In this document: positions 50,491 to 60,269 of the stretch, one piece after another
How positions within the stretch are numbered: the first letter of the stretch is position 1
How the letters are laid out: each line of letters begins with the position of its first letter
Source: Lysinibacillus_B sp042920265
Lineage (GTDB): Bacteria; Bacillota; Bacilli; Bacillales_A; Planococcaceae
Direction of reading: 5' to 3'
NCBI RefSeq assembly: GCF_042920265.1
Contig: NZ_JBDQZI010000009.1
Coordinates: 62,001-126,000 of the forward strand
Length of the DNA: 64,000 nt
Translations under genes and position numbers: made by a program
The notes under the pieces: generated by a model
Seen by the model: the letters and a program-made list of their open reading frames with translations, nothing else
Database searches by the model: none
Told to the model about the DNA's origin: nothing

Positions 50491-50722
50491 ATAGAATTCC
50501 TCCTTTTAGTGACGGTAACAATTATACATGAAACAAAATAGTACATGGAAATGATTATGTCGACAACGAAGTGTTTTTGTGAAATACCTTATCAATTGTG
50601 GGTAATTATTAATACGTATAAATGTATAAATAGTTTCGTAGATAACTAAAAAACTTTATTAGGATAGTATTTTTTGTATAAATAATTGAATATATTAATA
50701 CAAAATGCTTTGCTGTATAAAG

Positions 50723-50748
50723 TAGCGCACCTAGGCCTAGGTGCGCTA
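50723..50748. other. Perfect 26-bp GC-rich palindrome
   Basis: Half site TAGCGCACCTAGG followed by its exact reverse complement. A weak T-rich stretch (TTGTCATTTTTT) follows on the plus strand, but no plus-strand gene ends here. The minus-strand TetR gene ends at 50817, and on that strand the stem is followed by CTTTATACAG. It may be a weak terminator of the TetR gene or a protein-binding site. The rest of the gap 50491-50816 is featureless. Confidence 0.55.
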
Positions 50749-50816
50749 TTGTCATTTTTTGGACACAATATGTTGCGTATTTGTTGAAACTAAATTTTAT
50801 ATGGAGCGTAAAAATA

Positions 50817-51662
50817 TTAGGACTTGGTTGAAATTTCGTACATATAGGCAATCCACTTACTATGAGAGTTGGCACGTAAATTTTTTAATAGTCCTTGTTC
50901 TACAGCAGGAGATAGGGATGGCGATAATAAATGTTGATGTAAAATCTCGATGGATTCATGCACGACTGAATCGTCAATTTCCTCTAGTTTCTTTTCTAAA
51001 AATAAAATCAACTCTTCTTTTGTTAAAGACACGGCACTTGCTTGTGCTGCTGGATTCAGCTCTGGAGAGAAAAATGGAATCTTCGCATATTTTGCAATGA
51101 TCGTTACTTTTTCAACAAGTGATCGACAAAGTGTATCCATATCAATGTCACTGCTAATATTGATGTTTTCTTTTATAAAGAAGCCAATGTAATCCCCGAT
51201 AAAGGTCTGGATCGTAAAAATTAAGTCAGGCACCATATGTTCTTCTACATAATCGAACTGTTTTTTAACGATTGTATGAACAAAGTGATTGAGGATATTA
51301 TGGTAAATTTCCAGTTTCTCGAAAATTTCTATACTACTACAAGTTGCATTTTGTTCTTTTATAAATAATTGAGCGAAATGTGCATATTTTCTAAAGGAAT
51401 CAAAGGATTGATAATAGTAGCTGTATAGCAGTTGACTTGTTGGTAAATCTGAATTGACCACTCGTTCAACGTCTGCTGCAATTTCACTCATGAAGTAGTC
51501 GATGAGAGAGAGAATTAATTCGTCTTTTGATTTGAAGGAAAGATAAAATGCACCTTTAGAGATGCCACATTTATCAGTGATTTGTTGAATGGAAGTCGCT
51601 TCGAATCCTTGTTTTGCAAATAGCTCTAAAGCGTTTTCCATTATTAATTGTTTTTTAACCAT
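50817..51662 (-). CDS. TetR/AcrR-type repressor of the RND pump, 281 aa
   Basis: The N-terminal HTH (ALELFAKQGFEATSIQQITDKCGISKGAFYLSFKSKDEL) is classical TetR. The long C-terminal ligand domain makes it larger than usual (about 200 aa). It is divergent from the RND gene, with a palindromic operator between, as in the B. subtilis YerO-SwrC arrangement. Start ATG 51662 with GGGAG eight bases upstream; the GTG at 51671 has no ribosome site. Inducer unknown. Confidence 0.9.
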   Translation of the reverse strand: MVKKQLIMENALELFAKQGFEATSIQQITDKCGISKGAFYLSFKSKDELILSLIDYFMSEIAADVERVVNSDLPTSQLLYSYYYQSFDSFRKYAHFAQLFIKEQNATCSSIEIFEKLEIYHNILNHFVHTIVKKQFDYVEEHMVPDLIFTIQTFIGDYIGFFIKENINISSDIDMDTLCRSLVEKVTIIAKYAKIPFFSPELNPAAQASAVSLTKEELILFLEKKLEEIDDSVVHESIEILHQHLLSPSLSPAVEQGLLKNLRANSHSKWIAYMYEISTKS

Positions 51663-51685
51663 TTGTGACACTCCCGCTCGATTTA

Positions 51686-51714
51686 TTGACTTTTGACCAA
51701 CTGGTCATTAGTAT
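51686..51714 (+). promoter_or_regulatory. RND pump promoter with TetR operator
   Basis: TTGACT (51686-51691) and TAGTAT (51709-51714) with 17-bp spacer. The palindrome TGACCAACTGGTCA (51694-51707) fills the spacer and is the obvious binding site of the divergent TetR protein. Confidence 0.85.
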
Positions 51715-51756
51715 AAATAAATGTATGATTAAAGTCAAACTGAGGTAGGTGCGATA

Positions 51757-54700
51757 GTGAAGGGTTTAGTTAATTTTGTCCTGAAAAATAAGCTGGCTGT
51801 TTGGTTGTTGACAATCATTGTGACAGTCTCGGGGATTTATTCAGGTACACGAATGAAAATGGAGTCGATTCCCGATATTTCGATTCCGTATTTAATCGTG
51901 ATGGGGGTCTATCCGGGCGCTACGCCTGAGCAAGTAATGGATGAAGTCTCGGTTCCTTTTGAGAAGGCAATTGAGAGTCTTGAAGATGTCAAGGCGGTCT
52001 ATTCGACTTCCTCATCCAATGTGGCACAAGTACAGGTCGAGTATGAATATGGTATCGACATGGATGAGAAAAAGCGCCAGTTGGAATCAGCACTGGATAA
52101 TGTCACATTGCCAGAAGAGGTGCAAGAACCGACAATTATGGCAATCAGTGTAAACATGATGCCAGTTGTCGCATTATCAGTAAGTAGCACGAAAGAAGAT
52201 ATTGTTGAGTTAACATCAACAGTAGAAGATTTATTATTACCGAAAATCGAAAAAATCGATGGTGTCGCATCTGCGACAATCACAGGTCAGCACATCGAGC
52301 AAGTATCCTTCACATATGACCAAGCGAAAATGGAAGCACTTGGTTTAACAGAAGATACAGTCAAACAAATGATTCAAGCAAGCGACATGTCACTATCGCT
52401 AGGTTTATATGATTTCACTGTAGGGAAGCAGGCTGTTTCTGTTGACGGGAAAGTGAAATCGGTGGAGGAACTAAAAGAATTATTAATTCCTGTGACACTG
52501 AGTGCAACACAGCCTTCACCATTTGTTCGTTTAGGTGATATTGCAACAATTGAAGTAGAAGGGAAAGTACAATCCGTTTCTCGTACAAACGGTGACGATG
52601 CCATTGCCATTCAAATCGTCAAAGGGCAAGAGGCGAATACAGTCACAGTTGTTAATGCAGTAAAAGAGTTAATGAAAGAAGAAGAAAAAGCAATCGATGG
52701 TCTAAAAGTAGATATTTCATTAGACCAAGGGGCACCAATTGAAGATTCTGTTTTCACGATGATTGAAAAAGCGGTGTTTGGTGGTGCCATTGCGGTATTA
52801 ATCATCTTACTATTCTTACGTGATTTCAAATCAACGATTATTTCCATTGTTTCGATTCCAGTTTCGATCTTTATGGCCTTACTGCTGTTGAACTGGATGG
52901 ATATTACACTAAATATTATGACGCTCGGTGCGATTACGGTTGCGATTGGTCGTGTCATTGATGACTCGATCGTAGTAGTAGAAAATATTTACCGTCGTAT
53001 GCACTTAAGAGAAGAAAAATTAACAGGTCGTGCTTTAATTCGTGAGGCGACAATTGAAATGTTCAAACCAATTATGTCTTCTACGTTAGTCACAGTTGCG
53101 GTATTCGCACCACTGATTTTCGTAGGCGGGATGGTTGGCGAACTATTCATGCCATTTGCGTTAACGATGACGTTTGCATTAGGTGCATCGTTAGTTGTAG
53201 CGATTACGATTGTACCAGCACTTTCACACTTCTTATTCCGTAAAAAACTATACGGTGAGAAATCAGAAAGCCAGCATAAAGAAGTAGGGAAATTAGCAGT
53301 AGCCTACCGTAACTTCTTAGAAAAATGTTTAAATCATAAATGGATTACATCGATTGTCGCGGTTGTAATGTTAGTCGGTTCATTAGCGTTAACCCCGTTA
53401 ATTGGCTTTAGCTTCATGGGTTCACAAGAAGAAAAAGTCATATATTTAACGTATACACCAGGCACGGGTGAGCTAATGGAAGAGACGACAGCGAATATTG
53501 AAGTTGTCGAAAAAGAACTATTAAAACGTGATGATATTGATATTTTACAAGTATCGATTAATGATCCTGAAAATGTTGATCCAGCAGCGGTAATGATGGG
53601 TGGCGGCGGAAGCGGTGCATTAATGTACTTAATCTTTGACCCAGACATGAAAGACTTCCCAGCAGCACGTGAAGAAGTAGAAGACTATGTATTCAACATT
53701 GGGCAATCAGGTGAATGGAAATCACAAAACTTCTCCGCAATGTCGATGTCATCAAATGAAGTAAGCTATACATTATATAGTGAAGATTTAGATGATTTAG
53801 CGGCAGCAGTAAAAGAAGTAGAAGATGCTCTGAAAGAAGTCGATGGTTTAGAAGATGTGACATCAGACTTTGAAGATGCATATGTAGAGCATGTATTAAA
53901 AGTAGAGCAACAAAACGTATTACAATATGGTTTAACAACCGCACAAATTGTGATGGCGTTAAATACAACGTCAACAAAAGAAGTGTTAACGACCGTTGAA
54001 CATGATGGGGATTCTATTAATGTCGTCGTGCAACGTGAGGCAAAAGCAGCTGCCTTATCGTTAGATGATGTATTAGCAACTGAAATTCAAACGGCTCTCG
54101 GGACAACAATGAAAATTGGTGACCTCGTAGAAGTAGAAGAAAATACAACACTGAATGCGTTATCTCGTTCAAAAGGTGAATACTTCACAACGGTATCAGG
54201 TACAATTATCGGTGATGACATTTCGAAAGCAACAGCTGCAGCCGATAAAAAGGTGAATGCACTTGATTTACCAAAAGGAGTTACAACAGGTGTTGCGGGT
54301 GTGGCAGCTGATATGGCTGAAACATTTACACAACTGGGTATTGCAATGCTTGCAGCGATTGCGATTGTATACTTTATCCTTGTTGTCACATTCGGTGAAG
54401 GGCTTGCGCCATTTGCCATCCTATTCTCATTACCATTCACGGTCATTGGTTCATGGGTCGGCTTATGGGCAACAGGTCAAACGATTTCTGTATCCGTTAT
54501 GATGGGGCTTCTGATGTTAATTGGTATCGTTGTCACGAATGCTATCGTACTTGTAGACCGTATTATTCATATGGAACGCGACGGTTTAACAATGCGTGCG
54601 GCTATTTTAGAAGCGGGGGCAACGCGTCTTCGTCCAATCTTAATGACAGCGATTGCGACAATCGGTGCGATGTTACCAATGGCGTTTGGTGGCGCAGGCG

Positions 54701-54846
54701 GTGGTCTTATTTCGAAAGACCTTGCGATTACTGTAATTGGCGGTCTATTATCTTCAACATTATTAACGTTAGTAGTCGTACCAATTGTGTATGAAGTACT
54801 ATCTAAAATGTTAAAGAAAAACCGTAAAGAAGTAGAAGAAAACTAA
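51757..54846 (+). CDS. swrC: RND-family efflux pump, SwrC/AcrB-like, 1029 aa
   Basis: Large proton-driven exporter with twelve membrane segments and two periplasmic-type loops. Landmarks: ESIPDISIPYLIVMGVYPGATPEQV near the start, the TM4 region GAITVAIGRVIDDSIVVVENIYRR, and in the second half LMLIGIVVTNAIVLVDRI and GATRLRPILMTAIATIGAMLPMA. Gram-positive members such as SwrC export surfactin or other amphiphiles. GTG start at 51757 with GAGGTAGGTG upstream. No membrane-fusion protein gene is nearby, as is normal in Bacillota. Regulated by the operator at 51694. Confidence 0.93.
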   Translation: MKGLVNFVLKNKLAVWLLTIIVTVSGIYSGTRMKMESIPDISIPYLIVMGVYPGATPEQVMDEVSVPFEKAIESLEDVKAVYSTSSSNVAQVQVEYEYGIDMDEKKRQLESALDNVTLPEEVQEPTIMAISVNMMPVVALSVSSTKEDIVELTSTVEDLLLPKIEKIDGVASATITGQHIEQVSFTYDQAKMEALGLTEDTVKQMIQASDMSLSLGLYDFTVGKQAVSVDGKVKSVEELKELLIPVTLSATQPSPFVRLGDIATIEVEGKVQSVSRTNGDDAIAIQIVKGQEANTVTVVNAVKELMKEEEKAIDGLKVDISLDQGAPIEDSVFTMIEKAVFGGAIAVLIILLFLRDFKSTIISIVSIPVSIFMALLLLNWMDITLNIMTLGAITVAIGRVIDDSIVVVENIYRRMHLREEKLTGRALIREATIEMFKPIMSSTLVTVAVFAPLIFVGGMVGELFMPFALTMTFALGASLVVAITIVPALSHFLFRKKLYGEKSESQHKEVGKLAVAYRNFLEKCLNHKWITSIVAVVMLVGSLALTPLIGFSFMGSQEEKVIYLTYTPGTGELMEETTANIEVVEKELLKRDDIDILQVSINDPENVDPAAVMMGGGGSGALMYLIFDPDMKDFPAAREEVEDYVFNIGQSGEWKSQNFSAMSMSSNEVSYTLYSEDLDDLAAAVKEVEDALKEVDGLEDVTSDFEDAYVEHVLKVEQQNVLQYGLTTAQIVMALNTTSTKEVLTTVEHDGDSINVVVQREAKAAALSLDDVLATEIQTALGTTMKIGDLVEVEENTTLNALSRSKGEYFTTVSGTIIGDDISKATAAADKKVNALDLPKGVTTGVAGVAADMAETFTQLGIAMLAAIAIVYFILVVTFGEGLAPFAILFSLPFTVIGSWVGLWATGQTISVSVMMGLLMLIGIVVTNAIVLVDRIIHMERDGLTMRAAILEAGATRLRPILMTAIATIGAMLPMAFGGAGGGLISKDLAITVIGGLLSSTLLTLVVVPIVYEVLSKMLKKNRKEVEEN

Positions 54847-54847
54847 T

Positions 54848-54881
54848 CAAACAGCAACAGGCCTAGCCTGTTGCTGTTTTC
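54848..54881 (+). terminator. Terminator of the RND gene
   Basis: AACAGCAACAGGC/GCCTGTTGCTGTT stem, then TTT. Confidence 0.88.
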
Positions 54882-54897
54882 TATCGATATGCAGGAT

Positions 54898-55107
54898 TTA
54901 CGAAATCAGTTTGTATACAATGTAACCGAAGAATAAAACGACAATTAATATCCCTGTACCTTTCCACCCCATACCGCCTGTTACATCAGGTAAGCTTCCA
55001 TTGCTGGCTCTATTCAATCCATCGTTTAGGGAACCAGTAGGATTTTTTTGTAATTCACTTTGTCGTAAACGTTCTCTTCTTTCGTTTGGTGTTTCTTTTT
55101 CGTTCAT
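54898..55107 (-). CDS. Small membrane protein, DUF6366-like, 69 aa
   Basis: Charged N-terminus (NEKETPNERRERLRQSELQKN), a Gly/Ser/Asn linker (GSLPDVTGGMGWKGTG) and one C-terminal membrane helix (ILIVVLFFGYIVYKLI). The layout fits the small DUF6366 proteins of Bacillus as I remember them; treat the family name as tentative. Start ATG 55107 with AAGAGGTGA upstream. Probably one unit with the gene at 55124. Confidence 0.65.
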   Translation of the reverse strand: MNEKETPNERRERLRQSELQKNPTGSLNDGLNRASNGSLPDVTGGMGWKGTGILIVVLFFGYIVYKLIS

Positions 55108-55123
55108 ATCATTTCACCTCTTA

Positions 55124-55354
55124 TCACAATAGAAAACTTTTAATCGCTACAAATAGCGAAAACAAGAAGGCTATGAACAATAACCCGCTAGTGAATTTTT
55201 CTCGCTTTTGGAATTCTTGGATGCTCATTACGAACATAGTTAAGCCTAAAAATAAAATCATATATGCTTGAAACTCGAAATTTTTTGTTATCAATCCATA
55301 CGCCGCTAATGCAAGTGTAACGATGGAAAATATGATCCGTAAAATTTTCAACAA
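55124..55354 (-). CDS. YczI-like small membrane protein (DUF3953), 76 aa
   Basis: Two or three hydrophobic segments. The start LKILRIIFSIVTLALAAYGLIT and the middle LFLGLTMFVMSIQEFQKREK match the YczI/DUF3953 pattern in Bacillus. Function unknown. Start ATG 55354 with AGGAGGAAG upstream. It lies 16 bp before the start of the next minus-strand gene at 55107, so the two are likely cotranscribed. Confidence 0.72.
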   Translation of the reverse strand: MLKILRIIFSIVTLALAAYGLITKNFEFQAYMILFLGLTMFVMSIQEFQKREKFTSGLLFIAFLFSLFVAIKSFLL

Positions 55355-55727
55355 AGTGACTTCCTCCTGAACTAGAATGTTTGTTAATTGGTTAAATATT
55401 GAAATATCCTTAGTTCAATTGTACGTAAAGAAACGGTATATGTAATTAAAAACCATTTTAAGAACCCCTTTAAATCCGATATGTGGATAATATCAATAAT
55501 TTAGTACATAATAAGCGTGATTTTTTAAATAGGAGATTACTAAAAGGAACTGGCTAGTTGATTGAAGTGAAGGCGAGTTAGTCGGAACGGAAATTAGCGT
55601 ATTCCACATACTGTGACGAATTCTTCATTTTCAGAATAATTCTTATTGACTTGGTTGGAATAAATGAGTAAACTAATTTCATTAAAACGTATTAAAGTTG
55701 TAGGGATTAAAGAGGGGGATTTATTAT
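55355..55727. other. Promoter region of the peptide ABC operon
   Basis: 373 bases without a gene. TTATTGACTTGG near 55646 could be a -35. No riboswitch or T-box features seen. Confidence 0.4.
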
Positions 55728-57314
55728 ATGAAATTACGAAAATGGCAAGCGCCTTTAGCAGCGGCTCTTTTAGCACTTAGCTTAGCGGCATGTGGTGGCG
55801 AATCCACAACAGAAAAGACAAATGACACAGAGCAATCACAAGAAGATATTGTTTATAAAGATGAATTAAATATTGCGATTACAGCACAACCACCAACATT
55901 AGATACAGCACAAACTGTATCAGCGGTAGCACTGGATATCGCAGGAAATATTTATCAACAATTATTCCAATTAGATGCAAACTATAATCCAGTACCTGTA
56001 TTAGCGGCATCGTATGAAGTAAGTGAAGATGGTAAAACATACACAATTAAGCTACGTGAAGGGGTAAAATTCCATAACGGTGAGGAAATGGTGGCAGAAG
56101 ATGTGGTCGCTTCGATGAATCGTTGGTTAGTGACATCATCTCGTGCGAAATCATTATTACAAGGAGCAAACTTCTCGGAAGTAGACCCATATACAGTCCA
56201 ACTCGATGTGCAACAGGCGACATCTGATGTATTGGTTTTAATGGCTTCTCAAGCACAATTCCCATCGATTATGCCAAAAGAAATCGTGGATACGGCAACA
56301 GCAGAAGGCTTCTCTGAATATATCGGTACAGGGCCATACAAATTTGTAGAATGGAAGCAAGATCAATACATTCAATTAGCAAAATTCGAAGACTATGTAG
56401 CGGTTGACAATGCGGGTGAGCCAAGTGGTTTTACAGGTAAAATTTCGGCACCAACAGAAAAACTGACATATCATTTCGTCACGGACCATGCGACACGTAT
56501 TGCAGGTGTGCAAACAGGTCAATACGACGTGGCAGATAGTATTCCAATTGAAAACTATGACCAATTAGATGTCGATCCGAACGTGGAATTACAGACGTTC
56601 CCAGGTGGTACGTTAACAGCATTCTTTAATACAACAGAAGGCGTACTAGCTGATAAAAAGGTGCGTGAAGCTATTTTAGCGGCATTAAATAATGAAGAAA
56701 TTATGTTAGCTGCTTTTGCGAAGCCAGAGTTATATTCATTATCACCAAGCTACTTAAGTGAGGGTCAAACACAATGGACAACAGAGGCTGGTGCAGAATA
56801 TTACAATCAAGCGAATGCTGAAAAAGCGAAGAAATTACTTGAAGAGGCTGGTTATAACGGCGAAGAAATCGTGCTATTAACAACGAAAGATTACAACGAA
56901 ATGTATACAGGTACATTAGTCATTCAAGAGCAATTACGCCAACTTGGTATGAATGTGCGTGTGGATAACTACGACTTCCCAACATTCCTTGAAACAAAAG
57001 GCGATACAAGCAAGTGGGATATGTTTTTAGCAAGTACAGGATATCAAATTACACCACCACAATTATTAGCGGTAACACCTGATTGGGCTGGTTTAAAAGA
57101 TGACAATATAGCGAACGGTTTAGCCGCTATTCGCAGTGCAGCAACACCGGAAGAAGCACGTGCAGAATGGGAAAAAGTACAACAATATATGTATGAAAAC
57201 GCAACATCAACAGTGTTAGGTCACTATAACGGTGTCGTAGCAGTCAATAAGGATATTGAAGGGTTCGAGCTATTTGAAGCACCAGTTGTATGGAACGCGA
57301 AAGTACCAGAATAA
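55728..57314 (+). CDS. Peptide ABC transporter substrate-binding lipoprotein (SBP family 5), 528 aa
   Basis: Signal peptide with lipobox SLAAC (Cys22). The mature protein shows the family 5 pattern: LNIAITAQPPTLDTAQTVS, YTIKLREGVKFHNGEEMVAEDVVASMNRW and YIGTGPYKFVEWKQDQYI. Members bind di- or oligopeptides, nickel or glutathione-like compounds; here the AppA/DppE type is nearest by eye. AGAGGGGG site before ATG 55728. First gene of a six-gene operon. Confidence 0.93.
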   Translation: MKLRKWQAPLAAALLALSLAACGGESTTEKTNDTEQSQEDIVYKDELNIAITAQPPTLDTAQTVSAVALDIAGNIYQQLFQLDANYNPVPVLAASYEVSEDGKTYTIKLREGVKFHNGEEMVAEDVVASMNRWLVTSSRAKSLLQGANFSEVDPYTVQLDVQQATSDVLVLMASQAQFPSIMPKEIVDTATAEGFSEYIGTGPYKFVEWKQDQYIQLAKFEDYVAVDNAGEPSGFTGKISAPTEKLTYHFVTDHATRIAGVQTGQYDVADSIPIENYDQLDVDPNVELQTFPGGTLTAFFNTTEGVLADKKVREAILAALNNEEIMLAAFAKPELYSLSPSYLSEGQTQWTTEAGAEYYNQANAEKAKKLLEEAGYNGEEIVLLTTKDYNEMYTGTLVIQEQLRQLGMNVRVDNYDFPTFLETKGDTSKWDMFLASTGYQITPPQLLAVTPDWAGLKDDNIANGLAAIRSAATPEEARAEWEKVQQYMYENATSTVLGHYNGVVAVNKDIEGFELFEAPVVWNAKVPE

Positions 57315-57328
57315 TAAATGAATGATGA

Positions 57329-57354
57329 GGGGAGCGATTATTAGCTCTCCTTTT
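57329..57354 (+). terminator. Attenuator-like hairpin between binding protein and permease
   Basis: GGGGAGC/GCTCTCC stem with one G-T pair, followed by TTTTC. Probably partial termination, giving more binding protein than transporter. Confidence 0.65.
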
Positions 57355-57381
57355 CTACCTTTTTAAATGTGAGGAGATTCA

Positions 57382-58332
57382 ATGTTAGCGTATATAGTAA
57401 AACGACTACTTTCTACCATTCCTGTTTTATTTGTTGTATCGGTCGTGATTTTTATCATTATTCATATTACACCAGGGGATCCAGCTGCCACGATTTTAGG
57501 CATGGAAGCGACACCTGCACAAATCGAACAGTTAAATGAAGAGCTAGGCTATAATCGTCCGTTACATGAGCAGTATATCTCATGGGTCGGTGGTGTCTTT
57601 CAAGGTGATTTAGGTAGTTCTATTTTTATGAAGCAGCCTGTAACAGAGGCGATTCAAGAGCATATCGGGCCCACCTTATCATTGGCGATTTTTGCCCAAG
57701 TGATTGCGCTCGTATTAGCGATTCCGTTTGGGGTAATTGCTGCGTATAAACGAGGGTCATTCACCGATACGACATTAATGAGTGTCTCGCTACTGGGGAT
57801 GGCTGTGCCGAGCTTTTTATTAGGCTTATTATTAATGTTAGTCGTTGGTGTGAAATTACAATGGTTGCCGATTGCGGGGTATGAACCTTTATCAGAAGGG
57901 CTTATCGAGCATTTAAAGTATTTAGTGCTACCAGCCATTTCACTTGGAACGATTCAAGCAGCCTTGATTACACGGATGACACGTTCATCGATGCTCGATG
58001 TATTAAACTTAAATTATATTAAAACAGCACGTGCAAAAGGATTAAAAGAATGGAATGTATTACTGAAGCATGCTTTCCGCAATGCTTTTTTACCCATTTT
58101 AACAGTTATCGGGCAAACATTTGGGACACTTGTAACCGGTGCGGTCGTTGTCGAAACGATTTTTAACATTCCAGGACTGGGGCAATTAATTATTAATTCG
58201 ATTACACGCCGCGATTATACCGTGATTCAAGGGGTTGTGTTAATGGTGACAATCCTCTATGTATTTATTAACCTATTAATTGATTTACTCTATGGTGTTG
58301 TAGATCCGCGTGTACGCTTAGATCGCAAGTGA
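57382..58332 (+). CDS. Peptide ABC transporter permease (DppB/AppB-like), 316 aa
   Basis: First membrane subunit of the importer, with six helices. LAYIVKRLLSTIPVLFVVSVVIFIIIHITPGDPA is the standard N-terminus, and the EAA loop YIKTARAKGLKEWNVLLKHAFRNAFLPI contacts the ATPases. ATG 57382 with GAGGAGA upstream. The next gene begins 13 bp after its stop. Works with the subunits encoded at 58346, 59283 and 60269. Confidence 0.95.
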   Translation: MLAYIVKRLLSTIPVLFVVSVVIFIIIHITPGDPAATILGMEATPAQIEQLNEELGYNRPLHEQYISWVGGVFQGDLGSSIFMKQPVTEAIQEHIGPTLSLAIFAQVIALVLAIPFGVIAAYKRGSFTDTTLMSVSLLGMAVPSFLLGLLLMLVVGVKLQWLPIAGYEPLSEGLIEHLKYLVLPAISLGTIQAALITRMTRSSMLDVLNLNYIKTARAKGLKEWNVLLKHAFRNAFLPILTVIGQTFGTLVTGAVVVETIFNIPGLGQLIINSITRRDYTVIQGVVLMVTILYVFINLLIDLLYGVVDPRVRLDRK

Positions 58333-58345
58333 TGAGGTGAGAAAG

Positions 58346-59281
58346 ATGACTACGTATTCAAAACAACAAATGGTGGAGCTATCCAAAGCGTTTAAAAAAG
58401 AACAACGTGCCTTGAATTGGAAGAAATTCACGAGCAATAAAGGGTTGCTTGTAGGCGGGTTTATTTTTATCGTTCTCTTATTGCTTGCACTGATTGGCCC
58501 TTATTTTACAACGGCAGATCCATATGAAATGAAAGTAACGAGTCGATTATTAGAGCCAAGCGCGGCCAATTGGTTCGGTACGGATGAATTTGGGCGCGAT
58601 TTATTTACACGAATCGTGTATGGTGCACGTGTATCATTACTGGTTGGTTTAATTGTCGCTTTTTTATCATCCTTATTTGGTCTAATTATCGGCTTATATG
58701 CGAGTTATTATAAGTGGCTTGACCACGTATTAATGCGTATTTGTGACGGGCTTATCGCCATTCCTGGTATTTTACTTGCGATTACGTTAATGGCTGCATT
58801 AGGCGCATCCGCGATTAATGTCGTGATTGCCTTAGTCGTTGTATTTACGCCAAATATCGCAAGGGTTGTCCGTTCATCGGCACTCGTGATAAAAGAGCAA
58901 ACGTATATTGAAGCGATGCATGCACAAGGGGCAAGTAACACGCGCATTATTTGGCTACATATTATGCCGAATACACTATCGCCACTGCTTGTGCAAGCGA
59001 CATTTGTATTTGCCGAAGCAATTATTTCGGAAGCCGCTTTAAGCTTTTTAGGCGCAGGGATTCCAGCACCGGAGCCGAGCTGGGGTAACATTTTACAAGC
59101 AGGTAAGCTTGTGATCTTTAAAGCATGGTGGATGGTCATTGTACCAGGCGTATTTATTGTATTAGCTGTATTATCGCTCAATTTATTAGGGGATGGACTA
59201 CGTGATTTCTTAGATCCTCGGACGAAAAACATTCCATCACGTAAACGTAAGCGTCGTCAAGCAGTCAAGGGAGGCCAATAA
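58346..59281 (+). CDS. Peptide ABC transporter permease (DppC/AppC-like), 311 aa
   Basis: Second membrane subunit. A cytosolic N-terminus of about 30 residues, then six helices; N-terminal ANWFGTDEFGRDLFTRIVYGARVSL and the EAA loop YIEAMHAQGASNTRIIWLHIMPNTLSPL are typical. Start ATG 58346 with GAGGTGAG at the right distance; an in-frame codon nine bases earlier is too close to that site. Almost touches the ATPase gene behind it (1 bp). Confidence 0.95.
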   Translation: MTTYSKQQMVELSKAFKKEQRALNWKKFTSNKGLLVGGFIFIVLLLLALIGPYFTTADPYEMKVTSRLLEPSAANWFGTDEFGRDLFTRIVYGARVSLLVGLIVAFLSSLFGLIIGLYASYYKWLDHVLMRICDGLIAIPGILLAITLMAALGASAINVVIALVVVFTPNIARVVRSSALVIKEQTYIEAMHAQGASNTRIIWLHIMPNTLSPLLVQATFVFAEAIISEAALSFLGAGIPAPEPSWGNILQAGKLVIFKAWWMVIVPGVFIVLAVLSLNLLGDGLRDFLDPRTKNIPSRKRKRRQAVKGGQ

Positions 59282-59282
59282 T

Positions 59283-60269
59283 ATGACGTTATTAAAGGTT
59301 GAAAATTTACAAACGCATTTTCATACTGACCGTGGCCTTGTGACAGCTGTACGTGGTGTGAATTTTACAGTGGAAAAGGGAGAAATTATCGGGATTGTCG
59401 GCGAATCTGGCTGCGGAAAAAGTGTCATGTCGCAGTCGCTCATTCGCTTATTAGAGCACACAGATCCGGTAGAGTACGATGGCGCGGTTTATTTTGAAGG
59501 AGAAGATCTATTGTCGATGCCGTTAAAAAAGCTACGTTCTATTCGTGGGAATGATATTTCAATCATTTTCCAAGACCCGTTAACATCATTGAATCCCGTT
59601 TATTCCATCGGCAATCAAATTGTAGAAGTATTACGCCTCCACCAACAATTATCTAAAAAAGAAGCACGAGAAAAAGCGATTGATTTACTGCGTTTAACAG
59701 GCATCCCGTCACCAGAGCGCCGTATTGATGAATACCCGCATGAATTATCAGGCGGTATGCAGCAGCGTGTGATGATTGCGATGGCGCTTGCCTGTCGTCC
59801 AAAGTTGTTAATTGCAGATGAACCAACAACGGCATTAGATGTCACGATCCAAGCCCAGATTTTAGATTTAATCGTGGAGTTAAATAAAGAATTAGGGATG
59901 GGCGTGCTATTCATTACACATGATTTAGGTGTCGTCGCCGAAATTTGCCAAAGCGTAAAGGTCATGTATTTAGGACAAATTATTGAGGAAGCGACAACAG
60001 AGCAGCTATTTGCTAATCCGTTACATCCTTATACACAAGGATTATTAAAATCAAAGCCTGAATTAGATGGGGATCGTCATGCACCGCTTCAGGTCATTGA
60101 AGGAACAGTGCCGCCACTGACAAACGTACCAAAAGGCTGTAGCTTCTCAACACGTTGTCCGTTTGCAACGGATTTATGTCGTGAAAGTGCACCGCCAGTC
60201 ATTGAAATGGCTGATCAACAACGTGTTCAATGCTGGTTATACGATACCGAAAAAGGAGGCTGGGCATAA
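59283..60269 (+). CDS. Peptide ABC transporter ATP-binding protein (DppD-like), 328 aa
   Basis: Walker A GESGCGKS, signature LSGGMQQR, Walker B LLIADEPTTALD and the C-terminal oligopeptide-transporter domain with a Cys pattern (CSFSTRCPFATDLC, later CWLY) that may hold an iron-sulfur cluster as in DppD. AGGGAGG site in the end of the preceding gene. Its stop overlaps the next start by one base. Confidence 0.95.
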   Translation: MTLLKVENLQTHFHTDRGLVTAVRGVNFTVEKGEIIGIVGESGCGKSVMSQSLIRLLEHTDPVEYDGAVYFEGEDLLSMPLKKLRSIRGNDISIIFQDPLTSLNPVYSIGNQIVEVLRLHQQLSKKEAREKAIDLLRLTGIPSPERRIDEYPHELSGGMQQRVMIAMALACRPKLLIADEPTTALDVTIQAQILDLIVELNKELGMGVLFITHDLGVVAEICQSVKVMYLGQIIEEATTEQLFANPLHPYTQGLLKSKPELDGDRHAPLQVIEGTVPPLTNVPKGCSFSTRCPFATDLCRESAPPVIEMADQQRVQCWLYDTEKGGWA

